NCBI GenBank assembly: GCA_023430725.1
Contig: JAEYZD010000017.1
Coordinates: 1 to 8,415 of the forward strand
Reading direction: 5' to 3'
DNA: 8,415 nucleotides
From: Bacteroidota bacterium
Lineage (GTDB): Bacteria > Bacteroidota > Bacteroidia > Bacteroidales > VadinHA17
A program made the translations under genes and the position numbers. The first letter of the stretch is position 1. Every line of letters begins with the position of its first letter. The notes under the pieces were generated by a model. That model was given only the letters and a program-made list of their open reading frames with translations. It did no database searches and was not told the origin of the DNA. Below, in pieces: positions 6,544 through 8,415 of the stretch.

Positions 6544-7386
6544 ATGAAAACAAACATTGAAGTAAGATATGCAGCCCATCCTGACGACGTAAAGCATTGG
6601 GATACTGCGCGTCTGAGAAAGGAGCACCTTGTCGGATCACTTTTCCGTGACAATAGTGTAACAATGGTATACACCCTATATGACCGGATGGTGGCAGGTG
6701 GTGCCAAACCGATTGGTGAGGCGCTGAAGCTGGAACCGGTTGATGAGGTAAAGGCCTCCTTTTTCCTGCACCGCCGGGAAATTGGAATCTTCAACGTGGG
6801 TGGCAGGGGAAAGGTCCGGGCAGGAGACAGCATCTACGGGATTGACTTCAAGGAGGCTCTTTATCTCGGCAGCGGTGACCGCGAAATATTCTTCGAAAGC
6901 GATGATGCCGCGAACCCCGCGCTGTTCTACTTCAACTCAACCCCCGCCCATCGCAGTTACCCGGACCGCAAGGTTACAAAAAATGACTGCATTACGGCCG
7001 AGATGGGATCGGCGGAGGCCGCCAACCACAGAATCATCAACAAGATGCTGGTAAAGGAGGTGCTTGAGACCTGCCAGCTACAGATGGGCATGACCGAACT
7101 GAAACCAGGGAGCGTATGGAACACAATGCCCCCCCATACCCATGGCCGCCGGATGGAGGTATATTTCTATTTCGGTCTGCCCGATGGCAGTGTCGTCTGT
7201 CACTTCATGGGCCAGCCTACGGAAACAAGGCATATCTGGATGCAGAACAATGAGGCGGTCATATCACCGCAGTGGTCAATCCATGCCGCCACAGCCACAG
7301 CCAGCTATACATTCATCTGGGGCATGGGCGGCGAGAATCTCGATTACGGCGACCAGGATTTCCTGAAACAGACTGACCTGAGGTAG
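6544..7386 (+). CDS. kduI: 5-dehydro-4-deoxy-D-glucuronate isomerase KduI
   Basis: A 280-aa cytoplasmic cupin enzyme (EC 5.3.1.17), full length for the family (about 278). It isomerises 5-keto-4-deoxyuronate (DKI), formed from the unsaturated uronates that polysaccharide lyases and unsaturated glucuronyl hydrolases release, to 2,5-diketo-3-deoxygluconate. The metal-binding cupin motif is MPPHTHGRRMEVYFYF (195-210), with H198, H200 and E205; H247 (in SIHAAT) is the fourth ligand by comparison with E. coli KduI. The C-terminal GMGGENLDYGDQD (260-272) is also characteristic. The ATG at 6544 is the only sensible start and has a weak ribosome binding site. It is the first gene of a plus-strand operon, 30 bp before the SDR that should take its product. 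Nothing unusual is seen in the active site. Confidence 0.97.
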   Translation: MKTNIEVRYAAHPDDVKHWDTARLRKEHLVGSLFRDNSVTMVYTLYDRMVAGGAKPIGEALKLEPVDEVKASFFLHRREIGIFNVGGRGKVRAGDSIYGIDFKEALYLGSGDREIFFESDDAANPALFYFNSTPAHRSYPDRKVTKNDCITAEMGSAEAANHRIINKMLVKEVLETCQLQMGMTELKPGSVWNTMPPHTHGRRMEVYFYFGLPDGSVVCHFMGQPTETRHIWMQNNEAVISPQWSIHAATATASYTFIWGMGGENLDYGDQDFLKQTDLR

Positions 7387-7416
7387 CCGGGGCTGAATTT
7401 TAAAAAACAGAATTCG

Positions 7417-8202
7417 ATGAACAACGATATTTTCAGACTCGACGGGAAAGTTGCGCTTGTCACAGGTGCTTCGTACGGGATAGGTATGGCGATGGCCAAA
7501 GCTCTGGCGCAGGCAGGTGCAACAATCGTCTTCAATGACCGGAAGCCGGAGAAGGTTGAGGAAGCTATTTCGGAATACAGGCGCTCAGGCATCGATGCCA
7601 GGGGATACCTCTTCGATGTCACTGACGAAAACGCAGTCAGGGAGCATATTGCACGTATCACCGGGGAGGTTGGGGTGATTGATATCCTGGTCAACAATGC
7701 TGGGATCATCAAACGGATACCCGCACTTGAAATGGAAGCCTCAGAGTTCCGCGAGGTTATTGACATCGACCTCACCGGTCCCTTCATAATGTCAAAGGCC
7801 GTGGCGCCGGGTATGATAAAGAAAGGTGGCGGAAAAATTATCAATATCTGCTCCATGATGAGTGAACTGGGCCGGGAAACAGTCTCTGCCTACGCCTCGG
7901 CCAAGGGAGGCCTGAAGATGCTCACCCGTAACCTCGCATGCGAATGGGCTGAGCACAACATCCAGGTCAACGGCATCGGGCCGGGATACATTGCCACCCC
8001 CCAGACAGCCCCGCTTCGCACAGAAGGGCACCCCTTCAACTCATTCATAATCGGACGGACACCCGCTGCTCGCTGGGGAACACCCGAAGACCTGCAGGGA
8101 CCCGTTGTCTTCCTGGCTTCACCCGCATCCGATTTTGTCAACGGGCACATACTATACGTTGACGGCGGCATACTCGCATACATCGGCAAACAACCCAAAT
8201 GA
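7417..8202 (+). CDS. kduD: SDR oxidoreductase, probable 2-dehydro-3-deoxy-D-gluconate 5-dehydrogenase (KduD role), gluconate-5-dehydrogenase-like
   Basis: A 261-aa classical short-chain dehydrogenase. By position it should reduce 2,5-diketo-3-deoxygluconate, the KduI product, to 2-keto-3-deoxygluconate with NAD(P)H. The Rossmann motif TGASYGIG spans 16-23 and NNAG 93-96. Catalytic residues are S146, Y159 and K163 (YxxxK); PGYIATPQT (189-197) follows the active site, and the C-terminal VDGG (248-251) is standard. The catalytic-tetrad Asn position is D118 (DIDLTG), which I recall from gluconate-5-dehydrogenase-like Bacteroidota SDRs, often annotated under that name. E. coli KduD is visibly more different (for example in the stretch around S146). 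The kduD symbol therefore rests mainly on adjacency to kduI; gluconate 5-dehydrogenase (idnO-like) activity is the alternative. Cofactor choice is uncertain: beta-2 ends in NDRK (40-43), which does not settle NAD against NADP. The leader is A-rich with no clear Shine-Dalgarno. Confidence 0.85.
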   Translation: MNNDIFRLDGKVALVTGASYGIGMAMAKALAQAGATIVFNDRKPEKVEEAISEYRRSGIDARGYLFDVTDENAVREHIARITGEVGVIDILVNNAGIIKRIPALEMEASEFREVIDIDLTGPFIMSKAVAPGMIKKGGGKIINICSMMSELGRETVSAYASAKGGLKMLTRNLACEWAEHNIQVNGIGPGYIATPQTAPLRTEGHPFNSFIIGRTPAARWGTPEDLQGPVVFLASPASDFVNGHILYVDGGILAYIGKQPK

Positions 8203-8214
8203 TCAACTGATAAC

Positions 8215-8415
8215 ATGAAAAAAAGCTCCCTCTTCCTGATCTCCCTCCTTCTCCTCTCCGGCTGCGCCGATGACAGGATGAAGGTAACAGTTGAAAACCC
8301 GCTCCCTTTTGACAGGACGGCCGAGACAGTGGAAATCCCGCTGGATGATATAAATGCGAAACTTGACGATTCAGATCCTGCAGCACTCGTAGTGACCGAC
8401 AGCAAGGGCAACGAG
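8215..8415 (+). CDS. Lipoprotein of unknown function, possibly DUF4861-like, C-terminus cut by window edge
   Basis: An open frame starts 12 bp after the SDR stop and stays open to the right edge (67 codons, in frame). The N-terminus is a lipoprotein signal: MKK, a hydrophobic run (6-14), then the lipobox LSGC with C17 as the lipidated residue. The residues after it are ADDR; acidic residues just after the Cys resemble the surface-export signal known for Bacteroidota lipoproteins, so an outer-membrane, possibly cell-surface, location is plausible. The mature start, KVTVENPLPFDRTAETVEIP (23-42), resembles what I recall of DUF4861 proteins found in Bacteroidota saccharide loci. That is memory rather than a search, and a polysaccharide-active enzyme with a similar start is possible. 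Co-transcription with kduI and the SDR suggests a role in uronate-containing glycan use. No catalytic motif is visible in the part present. Confidence 0.75.
   Translation, partial: MKKSSLFLISLLLLSGCADDRMKVTVENPLPFDRTAETVEIPLDDINAKLDDSDPAALVVTDSKGNE

Noticed and set aside
7395..7415. GAATT...AATTC inverted repeat in the kduI-kduD gap
   Set aside because: It is a 5-bp A/T-rich match with a long loop in a 30-bp A-rich leader, easily due to chance.
7344..7856. Minus-strand open frame of about 170 codons
   Set aside because: It is antisense to the end of kduI and most of the SDR, and its translation matches nothing familiar.
7890..8411. Minus-strand open frame of about 173 codons at the right edge
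   Set aside because: It overlaps the SDR active-site and C-terminal coding region and the lipoprotein start on the opposite strand, both of which have recognisable motifs.

Overview
The window looks like a chromosomal segment of an anaerobic Bacteroidota bacterium, probably of the order Bacteroidales. This is inferred from gene content and protein style and has not been tested by any search. The supporting points are a trimeric hydCBA-type [FeFe] hydrogenase cluster, a Na+/alanine-type (AGCS) symporter with the long internal insertion I associate with this phylum, a kduI plus gluconate-5-dehydrogenase-like SDR pair followed by a lipoprotein, and A-rich leaders with mostly weak Shine-Dalgarno sequences.

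Layout: positions 1-6299 are read on the minus strand and 6544-8415 on the plus strand, diverging from a 244-bp intergenic region. In minus-strand order the left block starts with hydC (NuoE-like, 6299-5835), hydB (NuoF-like, 5819-4659) and hydA ([FeFe] hydrogenase catalytic subunit, 4641-2860). These are tightly spaced (15 and 17 bp) and end at a strong intrinsic terminator at 2835-2801. A second minus-strand unit follows: an SNF-family Na+-dependent transporter (2709-1345), then 17 bp later an AGCS symporter (1327 to beyond the left edge, incomplete). The right block is kduI (6544-7386), a kduD-like SDR (7417-8202) and the first 67 codons of a lipoprotein (8215 to beyond the right edge).

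How the genes work together: HydC, HydB and HydA should form a cytoplasmic NADH-linked hydrogenase that removes fermentation electrons as H2, or runs in reverse. HydB is reduced to the bare NuoF core (386 aa). It has neither the N-terminal thioredoxin-like domain nor the C-terminal 2[4Fe-4S] domain of the well-studied bifurcating HydB proteins, so ferredoxin-coupled bifurcation is questionable. HydA has a Ser where the second Cys of the first H-cluster motif normally lies. KduI and the SDR would turn the unsaturated-uronate product DKI into 2-keto-3-deoxygluconate (KDG), the shared pathway for pectin, glycosaminoglycan and related polyuronides. The lipoprotein that follows probably belongs to the same saccharide locus. 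The two Na+ symporters suggest amino-acid uptake.

No tRNA, rRNA, CRISPR array, insertion sequence or phage gene was seen. The hydrogenase maturation genes (hydE, hydF, hydG) are not in the window. No gene-free stretch exceeds 300 bp. The most promising points are the minimal HydB, the altered H-cluster motif of HydA, the AGCS insertion and the lipoprotein of unknown function. None amounts to a clearly new system from sequence reading alone.
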